64,000 nt of DNA from Tolypeutes matacus (GCA_026826555.1 JAKSZT010054457.1:7852942-7916941), one strand, 5' to 3'; counted from the first letter of the stretch, positions 1 through 12,037 are shown. The notes: generated by a model from the sequence alone, not told the origin. Made by a program: numbers and translations.

Positions 1-409
1 CTTCTAGTCGGAGGGCCTGCATATGTTTGTGAGATGAGTTCCTACAATTCTGATACTTTCTGTTCTATTGTAAACGATAGGCATGTTTAAGGCCTACTAA
101 ACGGGGGTGTCTGAGGATATGCAGTCATGAATAAGTTGAAAGCCCTGGGTCTGGCTTAAATTATGCAAAATAGATCATGTGATCCACCTTCCTCCTGCCA
201 AACCCATCCATCTTGCCCATAAACCGGTTCCTGTAGCAGGATTTGCCAAAACCTTTGTGGGAACACAGAGTGATAAAAGAAATTGAAAATGTTGAAATTT
301 AATTTCATTTTCACTTTGTTCTTTTTTCTGAGAGTAATGGTTAGTGCCCATATAAACCGATGCCACCTTGCCATTTCCTCCTGGCATTTATGTTTTATAT
401 AACGGAAAA
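1..409. other. No recognised gene
   Basis: AT-rich sequence with no credible coding frame, RNA gene or repeat boundary that I can recognise. Short open frames on both strands lack family signatures. The right part (from roughly 390) begins to resemble the sequence near 58,770, so the duplication listed next may start slightly further left than given. Confidence 0.5.
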
Positions 410-1010
410 TGCTTATACTATTCCCTGAATGTATCACCAACATTATCTTGTACCAACATGTTCTTCTGTTGCTCATCTCTACCCTGTGCACTCTATCTCC
501 CTGGCAGTAGCTAATGTCCTTTTTCTTGACCTCTGGACTTGTATTTAAACACCATAGTTAATGGACATGTAAGAAATTTATTGAATATATAAGTGAATGA
601 TCTGTGAGTGAATGGTATGTCAAACAGGTATGGTATATATTAACATAAATTTGCTGAGGAAGATCAGATGTAGATGTACAGATTCAGTGGTTTCCATCTC
701 ATGGGTATTTGCTAAAAGCATGTATCTTGGATGAGATTACCAATGTATTCTCAAATATTATTTTCACATGTGTGATTTATTCAAACTATATATCCAGGAC
801 CCCCCAAAATCAAAGCTCAGATAAATTCCTCTTAGGAGAGTCTACTGAATCCCATTGTTTGGATGTTCCAATCATAGCTCTGCCCTCTCCAATACACCTG
901 AAGGCCCCCATCTCCAGAATGAGCAGGAAGGCAACAAAGAAGTTTCACCTGTAAGGCTCTCTGCTATGTGTTATCTTGTAGAAGTTGAAAACTATTGGAA
1001 CTAATCAGTG
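410..1010 (+). repeat. Left copy of a diverged direct duplication
   Basis: Read side by side, this stretch aligns in the same orientation with 58,793-59,375. Shared landmarks in the same order are gttgctcatctc, accctgtgcact, tatctccctgg, tatattaacataaa, cttggatgagattaccaa, tatatccaggac and ctccagaatgagcagg. The copies differ by many substitutions and small indels, so the duplication is old. The left copy lies about 2.7 kb upstream of the TRIM-like pseudogene at 3,684. The right copy is cut off by L1-4. It does not look like a known interspersed repeat, so low-copy segmental duplication is the simplest reading, although an unrecognised repeat family is possible. Confidence 0.75.
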
Positions 1011-3683
1011 AATCCAGAAGACAGGGCCTAGGACCAACTGTGAATATATCTTCTTTAGTGGTAGTATTAAAACATATGAGAAGGATCATGCCAAGTTGGT
1101 TAGTTATGTCACCCATCACTCTGCCTAAGATGAAAAACTAGAGATTTTTCAGTTTATTCAAGGCAGGCAGAAACCCCATCAATGATTAAATTAGTCAGTG
1201 CGATTTCTTGGCAGGAATAGAAAGAGGTGGGAACAAGGTACAATGAGTCAAGTCTTCCCTGTCTTCCATTCAGAAGATGCATTCAGAGAGGAAGATGGGA
1301 TATGTCATCAAAAATCTGTCATTTTTCTGTTGTCAGTTGCTCCTGGTGTCTGTCCAATGAAACAAAGTAAGGGGAACTCCTACATGGTTATAAGGCCACA
1401 TCAGGCCATATATAGACCTTAACAGTGAACCCAGAAGTTGTACTGTCTTGTGTCTTTTAATAAGGAAGTCATGTCTAATCCCCAATAAGAGAGCAGCCTT
1501 TAGTTCTCAATGTCTTCCTGACCAGTAGATGTAAGGGCAGCTTCCAAATAACCTCTAGCAACAAATTATAGCAGAATGTCTAAGTAAGGCATGTGCTGTT
1601 TGACTTAGGTGAGTGGAGATTCAGGGAAAGGCCTGGGGGTAACCATATTGAAAAGAAATTGGTGAGCTCTTTTATGTTATTTTTTAACTATCAATTATAT
1701 TGTTAAGATATAGATAGATGTATATATAAATAAATATTTACATATATTTTTTATGTTTATATACTAAAATAAAATTGAATTTTTATATTATACTAATATA
1801 TGTGTGCACTTATCTTTATTTATTTTCCATTTTTAACCTTTTAACTTGTATAATTTTTTTTTATTATATAAGAATCAGAGAATTTCACATTTTAAATTGA
1901 TCTTGCCTGCATTTAATGCAAGGCATTCAACATAATCAATTCATTTACAATTAAACAGTCAACAGAAAAATGAGAAACACAAACCATCTTTGGGATATAT
2001 TCAATTGTGTGCCATATCAAATTCCTACCAGTAAAAACAAAATGTTTCCCAAGAGATAGATCTATACTTGTTTTTATCTTTTCTCCAAATTGCAAGGCAT
2101 ATTGAGAATAATCACTGTTTTTAAGTAACCATGAAAGAGAGGGAGATCAAGGAACCAGCCCCAGATAAAATAGGTGGTGTGAAATCAGACATGTAACAAA
2201 CAGTAGCAGATGCAGCCTAAATACCTGTTCTTGCTCATTCTTCAATTTTAATTTGCTTCAACCATGCAGATTTTTTTTTTAGTTACAAGGAATGGGGACA
2301 GCAAGTGTGATGGGATTATGCAGATAGGTTTGGGACAACTGTGAGGAAGAAGTTAGGAAAAGATTGAAGGGACTTTGAGATGTTGGGAAAGTGAGAGAAA
2401 CACTCTCTAAAGGGAGTAAAAGAAACTGGATGGGCTGGAATGGGGAAGCAACACTCTGAAAGAGGTTTTCTAAAGGTCAGCCTTCTGACAAAATATTTTA
2501 AATTGTAGGATATTTCAATCATACTTAATAGTAGAGGAACATTATGACAAACCCCCATTTCCAAAAAGCAAGTTTCTTTAATTTAAATTAATTTACAAAC
2601 TTCTTTATTTGTAGCCCCACCATTTACACTTTTCATTATTTTGAGGTAAATCCCTAGAAATCATATGATTTCATCAGTAAATGTTTCATTATGTATCTTC
2701 TAAAGGATACTATTAGAATCAACATAATTCTAATAACATTATGACAAGTTTAAATAATTAGAAATAATTATTATCAGCAGCAATCCAACTTCCCAAATTG
2801 GATTGCAATTTTGATGAAAGTGTGAGTTGAAACTGTATCCAAATTTTGGTCAATACATTGTAATTGATTATTATATCTTTTAAATCTACATTAATGCCTC
2901 AATTCCTTCTCTATATTTTTTCTGTGCTTGATATCTTTAGTATGAAAAAATATGGTCACTTTGTCTATAGCATTTTCAACACATTGGGTTTTTCTACTTG
3001 CATACCTAGGTGGTTCATAACATGTTTCTTTCTCTCTATTTCCTGCAAATTAGTAGCTGCTCTTCAAGGCTTGATGTGATCTAAGTTCTTTTTTTTTCCC
3101 CAAAACTACAATATTCCACAGATAGTATTGTGTACACCTTTAGGAGGTCTAAAATATCTGAGTTTTCTCACTTTATATGGATGCTTTTAGACATGTTTAT
3201 CACTACCTAGATCTATTAATTAATAGGATTGAAAAAGGGTGATGGTTTTATTTTCTAACTACTTTGAATTTTTGGTGGACTTTATCTTTACTAGAAACAT
3301 CCTTTATTTGATCAACCTGATATACAGTTCATGTAATAATAAGTGCTTGCCTGAATATCCTTTCCCAAAGGGAATATCTTTGTCCACAGAAACAATATTG
3401 TGCCTTGCAATATTGATTCTTCCTGACCAAGAGGACTCCATAGCCAACCTTCAATTAAGAAGAACCAGTGAATACAGAAGGAGAAGGAGGCAGGCAGATC
3501 AACTATTGGCTGTGAGCTGGAGCTCTTCTTGGAAACTTTCTCATGACCTGAAGGGAGGCAGGGAAACTACTTGAAAGGGTAGTAGCTTTGTCTGTACTGT
3601 CTTCCAGGTAGGAATTTTTGTAGTTCCTGGGGAAACAGGTTTTCCTAAAGGGAGTTTCCTCAGAGAGAAACTCTCACTGCAAA
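1011..3683. other. Intergenic, no recognised gene
   Basis: Mostly unique-looking AT-rich DNA. It includes a very AT-rich stretch at about 1,670-1,880. Short frames such as 3,239-3,574 have no family motif. The last ~80 bases before 3,684 contain a tag-ttcctggggaaacagg segment resembling the sequence just upstream of the second TRIM copy (minus strand, around 32,320). The TRIM duplication may therefore include 5' flank, possibly with a splice acceptor. Confidence 0.5.
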
Positions 3684-5035
3684 ATGCCTTTAGTGTTCTC
3701 CCTGGCTGATCTCCAAGTAGAGGCTAGGTGTCCCAACTGCCTGGAGTACTTGAGGACACAGTGACCCTTGATTCTGGCCACAACAACTGTTACTCCTGCA
3801 TCTACCAATGCTGGGAAGATCTACAAGACATCTTCCCTTGTCCTGCCCACTTGCAGCACTGCTTCAGTGGGAATTTGAAGAGGAACACCCAATTCTGCCA
3901 CATGACGGATATTGTGAAATTACTTCTCAACAGGTGGAGCAAGAGTAAATATTAAGAAGAGAAACTCCTGTGTGAAAAACACAACCAAGTTCTGACCCTG
4001 TTCTTTGAGAATGACCTGGAGCAGGGTCTCCTCTGACCACCAGGATCACTACATGATGGCTATTGAGCAAATTGCATCTAGTCATAGAAAGAAGCTCAAA
4101 TATTTCATTTAGCCCCAGAAGAACAAATTGAAGATGTGAAAAAGTGGTTAGAAATAAAAGTCTCAAAGTCTTTTGAATTGAGGATGAAGGTGAGGAATTG
4201 GAGTGGGGGATTACACTCTGAAGTTGAACATTTTACGCATCTACAAGAGGAGGAACAGGATGCTGTTTGTGGGGTGGGTGATGATTAATGATAGAACAGA
4301 AGTATACTGAGGAAAAATTAATTGAAAACCAAATGCAAATTTCAGACTATATTTCCGCAATGAAAAATATGATACAAGAAATAAAAGTGGGAAGCGGCTG
4401 TGGCTCAATCAGTAGGGCTCCCGTTTACCATATGGGAGGCCCCGGGTTTGGTTCCCGGGGCCTCCTGGTGAAGGCAAGCCCGCCCGCGCGGCGTGGTTAG
4501 CTGACCCAGCGAGCACAAGCAGCAAGGGGGGGGGGTAAATGAATAAATAAATAAAATCTTAAAAAAAACAAACAAACAAACAAAAAACACACCTTTATTT
4601 AAAAAAAAAAAAAAAAAAAAGAAATAAAAGTGTGTGCAGGCATACCTGGATTTACTGACAGGTCTTGGAAGTATCCATAACATACAAAAAGTTCAGATCC
4701 CCAGAGGTCTTTTCAAATGATTTAAAGAAAGAGAATTGCTATTTCTCTTCACAATATTTTGGCCCAAAGAAAATGATCAGCATATTTAAAGTAGATTTGA
4801 CTCTAGATACTGAAACTGCCCACCCAAATCTTATTTTTTGAGAAGACAGAAAAAGTGTGACCTACAGAATGATGAAACCAAACTTTCCTTATAATCCCTA
4901 GAGATTTACTTTTGACCCAGCTGTTGTGAGCTGTGAAGAATTTATTGCTGATAGACAATCCTGGCAAGTAGAAATAAGAGGCACAGGTAAATGGTCCATA
5001 GGTGCCACACTCTTTGGGAAGAAAGCATCATTTTG
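3684..5035 (+). pseudogene. Decayed TRIM-family gene (TRIM60/61/75-like), copy 1
   Basis: The starting ATG at 3,684 opens a frame reading MPLVFSLADLQVEARCPNCL, the N-terminal layout of single-exon TRIM proteins of the TRIM60/61/75 type. The RING remnant (3,730-3,900) keeps the first CxxC, but one base is missing around 3,752, which shifts the frame, and the third zinc ligand reads Ser (LDSGHNNC). Next come a B-box remnant (CEKHNQ near 3,976) with several stops, a coiled-coil region (4,080-4,680) and a PRY-SPRY remnant (about 4,800-5,035, with FTFDPAVVSCEEF and SWQVEIRGTGKW). A SINE sits in the coiled-coil. TRIM RING proteins are E3 ubiquitin ligases, but this copy cannot encode one. The downstream SPRY half is missing or unrecognisable. 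The family is clear; the exact orthologue is not. Confidence 0.85.
4390..4618 (+). mobile_element. tRNA-derived SINE (DAS-like) inside TRIM copy 1
   Basis: The element starts with ggaagcggctgtggctc and has an A-box-like tggctcaatcag and a B-box-like gggtttggttcccg. It ends in an aaataaataaataaaatct tail and a long A run. It is flanked by a perfect 14-bp target duplication, aagaaataaaagtg, at 4,376-4,389 and 4,619-4,632, as expected for L1-driven insertion. The head resembles the tRNA-Ala-derived SINEs known from xenarthrans. It lands in the coiled-coil part of the dead TRIM frame. Confidence 0.92.
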
Positions 5036-5129
5036 ATGTTGCCCTGATTTGGACATTCTGTTATCCTCAAAACTGTTAGTAAAAAATTCCCACTAAGTGA
5101 AAAAATTTCATGGTATCTGCTTGAGCAGC

Positions 5130-5255
5130 CAAGAAAACTAAAACACCCTTTTAATACGGGATTTTATTTAATCCTCACAAGTCTACATGCTTACAGATGA
5201 TCATGCTGAGGCTTACAGACATTAAGTATGTTACTCAAAGTGAAATACATTTAAA
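5130..5255 (-). repeat. MIR fragment
   Basis: Reading on the minus strand, the order (last part of the element first) matches MIR: ttaatcctcacaa, then gatgatcatgctgaggct, then acattaagtatgttactcaa. It is old, diverged and truncated. It lies between TRIM copy 1 and a family X fragment. Confidence 0.6.
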
Positions 5256-5261
5256 AGAACT

Positions 5262-5646
5262 TTGTAATCTGTGCCCCTGAGAGTGACAGAGTTGGACTCA
5301 AATAAGTCCTCCCTGCACATGGTCCATCAGTCCCTTCTATTCAAAACTCTATGTGATGCTGGAATTTGTAGGTATACTTCCAGAGACTGGAGCCTCGGTC
5401 CTGCCCATGTGCCAGCTGTGCCTGGAATCTCGGTGGAGCTGCAACTCCTACTCTACAGCTCAATGGACTCTCGGTGAGGAGATGATGATGGACAACGGCC
5501 ATCTCAGGGAATGGAGAGAGCCTGCAGTTGCAGGTGGGATAATCCCATCCAATGTATCCATGGGATATAAGACCCCTCTCACTTGGAGGTGGAGTGGACA
5601 TCACCATCCCAAACTCCTCAGGATTGGGGAAAGATCTAGGGTGTAT
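5262..5646 (+). repeat. Family X fragment, copy A
   Basis: This piece aligns with 61,090-61,475 (+), with 37,480-37,850 (- strand) and partly with 52,640-52,790 (-). Landmarks are gagagtgacagagttggact, tccctgcacatggtccatca and ggaggtggagtggacatcac. It contains the 5' part of the reading frame seen in the other copies (frame 5,271-5,477), which then shifts. It ends abruptly where the 5'-truncated L1-1 begins, and the rest of the repeat is not found beyond the L1, so the junction is rearranged. Confidence 0.8.
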
Positions 5647-6944
5647 GACACCAGGAAAAGGTTGGACATCACCCAGAGCAGAGAAAGACAAATGAGGGAA
5701 ATTGCGATGACAGAACTGTAAATTGAAACCAGCAGCTGCTGCTGCCAACACCATCCCCCACACTAAAGAAACTTTAGAATTTTCAGGCCTTTGGACCTGA
5801 AACTACAGAAAAAAGGGGCTCCGTGGATCTACCACCCAAGGAAAAGAGAGAGAGAGAAGGACACAGCCTAAGGCTGACTCAGCTTCTGACCCAGAAATTA
5901 TGTCTGCTGTGTCCCACAAGCCATTCCAGACCAGGTGGCACTATGCAGTGCTTTGCCCTGTGAGCCAGCGAAGGACTGGAGAAATCCAACCCTCACAACC
6001 TCCTTGTCTTCTAGCTGGGACTAATTGTAGAGAATGCCCTAGGAAAGCGGGAGATAGACACACAGCCTAAGGCTGTTTCAGCTTTTAACTCACAAATTTG
6101 GTCTGTGGTATCTCAGGAGAACTTTCAGGCTGGATGGGGTTGTGCTGTTTTGGGCTTGGACCCTGCAAGGGGCTAAAGATATACAACCCTCCCAATCTCT
6201 TCCTCTACTAACAAGGACTGAATGTTGAGGACTCAGAGGGGAGTGGAAATATTTCCAACCAAGGGAAAGGGAGGGGACTTCCAGAGAAGGCTGGAGAACT
6301 ATCTCTGAAAGAGCTTGAATTACAAGGCTTATAGCTTCCAGAGAGGAAGCTCTATCACACTGATCCAGTCTGTGATGCAACAAATAAATGGAGAGGAACC
6401 CCAGAGACAGTAGCTCTCTTAAAAATAATTAATGGAAAATTCTTCAAAGCTAAAGTCATATTTGAGGAATCTGAAAGTAGTAGAGTCATAAAAATACTTG
6501 AAGGAAATTAGGCTCAGACAAATGGAATAGTACAAACAAGATTCTGTAATGTTAGTTCATGTCTATCTCAATACTTTGCATCAATTCAGTTTAATAAAAT
6601 TTGCATAAGAAATAAAAAGAAAAATACACTCTGATTCAGCATTGAACTGAGAGGTGCCAGAGAGTGCAATCTGCTGGCCAAACAAGGAAGTGCATGTGAG
6701 AAAATTAAAAATAAGTAGAGGAGGCTTTTTCCAACCTCTATAGCCGCCCTCTCCAAGATCCTAGGAAGCTATTTTAAAACCAATTACTGGGTCCGGTGTC
6801 CAAATTTGTGCAACCAGCAGGACAATCCTAACAATCCAGATCGAGCCAAGATTCAAAAAGCAATGGTAATACACAGCCTCCTGGCACTAAATCCCTATAA
6901 AAGAGAAAGAAATTGAGCATCTGAGTAAACTACATCATAATCAG

Positions 6945-7932
6945 ATGCCTATATATCAGCAAAAATTTACAAGCCATACCAAGAAAATAGAAAACGTGGC
7001 CCAAGAAAAGGAATATATCAAAGCCCCAGAAGAGTTGCAGAATTTGAGATAACTAATCAGCAAGATGCACACAAGTTTCCAAAATCAAATTAATGAGTTG
7101 AAAGACAATATGGTTAAAGAGATAAATACCATCAAGAAGACATTGAGCAAGCACAGAGAAGAATTTGAAATCCTGAACAGAAGAGCAACAGATTTCATGG
7201 GGATGAAAGACACAATAGGTGAGATCAAAAACACATTTGAGGCATACAAGAGCAGACTAGAAATGACAGAAGAAAGAATAAGTGATATGGAAGACAGAAC
7301 TGCTAAAATTGAAGAAAGAAAAGAATAGAGAGACAAAATAATGGAAAAAATTGAGCATGGCCTCAGAAACTTGAATGAAAACACAAAATGCAACAACCTA
7401 CATGTCATGAGAGTTCCAGAAGGAGAGGAGAAGGGAAAAGGGGCAGAAAGAGTATTTAAGTCAATAAGAGTAGAAAATTTCTACACTCTCATGAAAGAAA
7501 TGAAATTACATGTTCAAGAAGTACACCCTACCCCAATCAGAATAAATCCAAATAGACCTAGTCCAAGACACATTCTACTCAGAACGTCAAATATCAAAGA
7601 TAAAGAGAAAATTCTCAGAGTAGCAAGGGGGAAGCAAACCATTATGTACAAGAGATGTCTGGTAACACTTAGCACAGATTTCTCTTCAGAAACCATGGAT
7701 GTGAGAAGACAGTGATATGATACAATTAGGATACTGAAAGAGAAATATTGCCAGCTGAGAATTCTTTATCTAGCAAAATTGTCCTTTATATTATGAAGGT
7801 GAGTATAAAATATTCTCAAACACAAACTACGAGAGTTTGCAAAAAAAGAATCCAACTTAGCAGAAAATATTAAAGGAAGCCTTAGAACCTGAAAGAAAAA
7901 GACATGAAAGACAGGCTTCAAGGCAAATATAG
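6945..7932 (+). pseudogene. L1-1 ORF1 remnant
   Basis: L1 ORF1 encodes the RNA-binding trimer that coats L1 RNA. The ATG at 6,945 opens a frame that stays in phase for about 260 codons apart from nonsense codons near 7,049, at 7,326-7,328 and at 7,713-7,715. The first half is a heptad-rich coiled coil. The second half keeps the RNA-binding and C-terminal features, including HVMRVPEGEEKGKG and PRHILLRTSNIKDKEKIL. The natural end, judged from sister copies, is near 7,932. It cannot make full-length protein without readthrough. Confidence 0.85.
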
Positions 7933-10900
7933 AAGAAAGAATAGCAGAAAGGATAACCAAACGAGTAAAAAGACAGACAAAAATATGATATGACATATGA
8001 AAACCAATGAATAAAATGTAGGAAGTAAATAGTACCTTTACTGCAATATCATTGAATGTGAATGGTTTTAGCACTGTAATCAAAAGATAGAAGCTGACAG
8101 AATGGATAAATAACATGAGCCATTTATATGCTGCTTACAGGAAACCCACCTTAGGCCCAGGGATACAAAATGCTGAAAGTGAAAGATTGGAAAAAGATAC
8201 TCCATATAAATAGACCAGAAAAGAGGAGGAGTAACAATACTAATATCAGACAAAATAGACTATAAATGCAAAAATGTTACGAGAGATACAGAAGGCCATA
8301 ATATACAATAAAAAGGACAATCCACCATGAAGATATAACAGTCAAAAATATCTATGCACCTAACCAGGGTGCCTCAAAATATATGAGACAAACTCTGGCA
8401 AAACTGACAGGAGAAATAGACATCTCTACAATAATTACTGAAGACTTGAACACCCAATTCACATCATTAGATAAAACAACTAAACAGAAGATCAACAAGG
8501 AAACAGAGAACTTGAACAATATGATAAACAAGTTAGACCTAACAGACATATACATAACACTGCATCCAAACTCAACAGGTTATACATTCTTCCTATGGGT
8601 CCATGGATATTTCTCAAGGTTAGACCACATGTTAGGGCACAATGCAGCTCTCAATAAATATAAAAAGACTGAAATTATACAGAGCACCTTCTAAGATCAT
8701 AATGGAATGAAAGTGAAAATCAATAATAGACAAGAAAAAAGAAAATTCACAAAAGTGTGGAGGCTGTACAACACACTCCTAAATAATCAGTGAGTCCAAG
8801 AAGAAATTGCAAGTAAAATCAGTCAATATATTGAGACAAATGAAAATGAGAACACAATGATTCAAAACTTCGGGATATAGCAGAGGAAGTCTGAGAGGGA
8901 AATTTATAGTGTTAAATGCTGTATTAAAAAAGAAGAAAGAGCTAAACTCAAAGATTTAACTGAACAACTTGAGAAACTAGGAACAGAACAGAAAACCAAT
9001 CCCAACACAAGGAGAAGGAAAGAAATAATACAGATTAGAGCAGAAATAAATGAAATTGAGAACAAAAAAACAATAGAGAAAATCAACAAAACCAAAAGCT
9101 GGTTCTTTGAGAATACAGACCAATATTACTAATCAATAAAATTGACAAAACTTTTACTAGACTAACAAAGAAAAAAAGAGAGAAGATCCAAATAAATACA
9201 ATCAGAAATGAGAGGGGTGAAGTTACAAATGACTGCAAAGAAATAAAAAGAATCTTAAGTGAGTATTATGAGACACTGTATGCTAACAAACTGGACAATC
9301 TAGATGAAATGGACAAATTCCTGGAAATGCAAAAACAACCAACAATGATACTAAAAGAAATACAAGAAATTAAATCAATCACATTTAAGGAGATTGAATG
9401 CATCATCAAAAATCTCTCAGCAAGGAAAGTCCAGGCCCAGATAGCTTCACAGGTGAATTCTACCAAGCATTTTGAAAATAATTAACACCAAACCTGGTTC
9501 AACTCTTCCAAAAAATTGAAGAGGAGGGAAAATGACCCAGCAAATTTTATGAAGCCAACATCACCCTAATACCAAAGCCAGATAAAGATACTATGAGAAA
9601 AGAAAATTACAGACCAATATTACTAATGAACATAGATGCAAAAATTCTCAACAAAATACTTGCAAATCGAACCCAACAGTATATCAAAAGATTTATACAT
9701 CATGACGAAGTGGGATTTATTCCTGGTATGCAAGTCTGGTTCATCACAAGAAAATCACCCAATGCAATACAGCACATTAACAAGTTGAAGGGAAAAAAAG
9801 CACATGATAATCTCAATTGATGCAAAAAGGCATTTGATAAAATCCAGCATGCTTTTTTTAATAAAAACACTTCAAAAGATAGGAATAAAGGAAAATTTCT
9901 AAATATGATTAAAGACATATTTGAAAATCGCACAGCCTAAATCATACTCAATGAGGGAAGTTTGAAAGCTTCACCACTAAGATCAGGAACAAGACAAAGA
10001 TGCTGATTATTCGATATTGTACTAGAAGTTCAAGCTAGGGAAAGTAGGCAAGAAAAAAAATTAAAGGCATACAAATAGGAAAAGAGGAAATAAAACTTTC
10101 ACTATTTGTGAATGACATGATCCTGTACTTAGAAAATGTTGAAGTATCCACAACAAAGCTACTTGAGCTAATAAATGAATTCAGCAAAGTGGCAGGATAC
10201 AAGACCAACACACAGAAATCAGTAATATTTTTGTGCATTAGTACTGAACAATGTGAAGCAGGAATCAAGGGAAAAATTCCATTTTCAATAGCAAAAAAAA
10301 AAAAAAAAAAAAAAAAAAGACTCAAATACCTAAGAATTAATTTAACCAAAGAAGGACAGGACCTATATGCAGAAAACCACCAAACAATGCTAAAAGAAAA
10401 TTTAAAAACCTAAACAAAAGGAAAGACATTCTATGTTCATTGATTGAAAGAATAAATATTGTGAAGATGTCAATCTTACCCAAACTTATTTGTACATTTA
10501 ATGCAATACCAATCAACAACCCAACAACTTACTTTACAGTTAGAGAAGGCAATTGCCAATTCTTTTAGAGGGGTAAGTGCACCCAAATAGCTAAAAGCAT
10601 TCTAAAATGAAGAGCCACATGGGAGGAATTTCCCTGCCTGACCTTGAAACATATTAGAAAGCTACAGTGTTGAAAACAGTGTGGTACTAGCATAAAGATA
10701 GACACATCAATCAGTGGCATAGAATTGAGAAGCCAGAAATAAATCCTCACCTATACAGCCAACTGGTTTTTGACAAATCTACCAAGTTAATGTTAATGGC
10801 ATGAAACAGTCTCTTCAACAAATGATAGGACAAATGGATATCTATAAGCAAAAGAAGTAAGGAGGAAACCTATATCACTCCCTATACAAGTATCAACTCA

Positions 10901-11306
10901 AAATGGATCAAAGACCTAAATATAAAAGCCATGACCATAAAACTACTAGAAGAAAATTTACGAAAACATCTTCAAGACCTTGTAGTAGATGGTGGTTTCT
11001 TGAACCTTACACCCATAGCCTGTTCAACAAAAGAAAAAATAGATAAATGGGACCTCCTTAAAATTAAACACTTTTGCACTTCACTGGACTTTGTTAAAAG
11101 GGTGAAAAGGCAACCAAATTAATGGGAAAAAATATTTGGAAATCACATATCTGATAAGGGTTAATATCCAGGATATATAAAGACATGTTACAACTCAACA
11201 ATAAAAAGACAAACGACCCAATTAAAAAATGGGTAAGGACTTGAATAGACATTTGTCCAAAGAAGAAATACAAATGGCAAAAATACATGAAGAAATGCTC
11301 AACATC

Positions 11307-11312
11307 ACTAAT
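11307..11312. repeat. 6-bp target duplication, left side of ERV
   Basis: The sequence actaat directly precedes the insertion and recurs at 12,962-12,967. A sister L1 (L1-2, near 29,055) reads aacatcactcatgattaggg here without interruption, which fixes the empty site. Six bases is the usual target duplication of class II (betaretrovirus-like) endogenous retroviruses. Confidence 0.85.
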
Positions 11313-11330
11313 TGGCGCCCAACGTGGGGC
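11313..11330 (+). promoter_or_regulatory. Primer binding site (tRNA-Lys1,2 type)
   Basis: The 18 bases tggcgcccaacgtggggc are complementary to the 3' end of tRNA-Lys1,2 and match the primer site used by Mason-Pfizer-type and related betaretroviruses. It normally follows the CA end of the 5' LTR directly. Here it directly follows the host target duplication. Confidence 0.9.
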
Positions 11331-12037
11331 TCAGCAGCTCCACAAAGAAGGTAAGATCTATGCTCATTTCTCTCTTTCTTTCTCTCCCTCTTATCCTCCT
11401 ACTCCTTTTTGCCATCCTATTCCACTGCTTCCCCAGTGCCTCTAAAACCCCGCTTCCGTCTGTGGCCTTAGTACTCCTGCTGTTCATTCTCCTTCTCGCG
11501 CTTATCTCTCTCTTGCTCTCCGGACATGGGGGCATCCTCTTTAGGCACTCCCCTTCCATCTGTCAGATGGAAGGATCCAGAAACCCAACAATGGCAGGGA
11601 CCTCACCCCCTCCTAGGTCAAGGGAGGGGATATGCTTGTGTCTTCCCAGATGGCGCCCCACAACCCATCTGGATCCCGGCCTGAAATGTCAGACCAGCAC
11701 CGTCGCTCTATGGGAAAGAGACGCAGATGACAAAGAAATAGAGAAGAAGCTGAAGAGTGTCGCCTGCAGTCAAAATTCCTGGCCCTACCCTCTTTCGAAA
11801 ACTCTTGCAGGCGATTCGCAACTCCCTCTTCGATAAGCCAGTGACCGTCCGCTACCAGCGAGTCCAAACCCGTGAGGTCGACTATCTGCACCTCTCCAAC
11901 AACAATCAGTCCTTCGTCCGCCCCACCCAAACCGACCTTTCACCCCTCTAACCCCCTACCCTGCCCTTTCCCTTCCCTATGCAGGCCACGCTTCTCCACC
12001 CAATACGACTTGGCCAAGATAGTGCTGAACTGGTGAG
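11331..12037 (+). other. ERV leader and residual internal region
   Basis: A consensus-like splice donor (aag|gtaaga) lies at 11,350/11,351. A C/T-rich stretch follows to about 11,560. Two splice-acceptor-like tracts end at 11,649 (gcttgtgtcttcccag) and 11,984 (cccttccctatgcag). A 174-codon open frame starting inside the primer site (11,312-11,836) is hydrophobic because of the pyrimidine-rich leader and shows no retroviral domain. Most coding sequence has been deleted. Confidence 0.6.
11650..11730 (+). CDS. Short arginine-rich ORF behind a splice acceptor
   Basis: The ATG lies immediately after the acceptor-like cttcccag, and the frame runs 26 codons to TGA at 11,728-11,730. It ends in a basic cluster, RRSMGKRRR. 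Betaretroviral env messages begin after a splice acceptor, and in several of these viruses the first envelope residues double as an arginine-rich RNA-export adaptor. Position and composition are compatible with a remnant of that leader. The stop directly after the basic cluster and the short length mean it could equally be chance. No function can be claimed. Confidence 0.35.
   Translation: MAPHNPSGSRPEMSDQHRRSMGKRRR

Noticed and set aside
4390..4618. Possible tRNA gene because of A- and B-box-like motifs
   Set aside because: No cloverleaf with a paired acceptor stem; there is a long non-tRNA body, A-rich tail and target duplication, so it is a SINE.
5262..5721. A 122-codon frame spanning family X and L1-1
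   Set aside because: It crosses a repeat junction (about 5,646), so it is a chance fusion of two unrelated repeats.
11312..11836. 174-codon open frame starting in the ERV primer site, with a hydrophobic N-terminal part
   Set aside because: The hydrophobic stretch is just a translated pyrimidine-rich leader. The ATG overlaps the primer binding site and no retroviral or cellular domain is visible.
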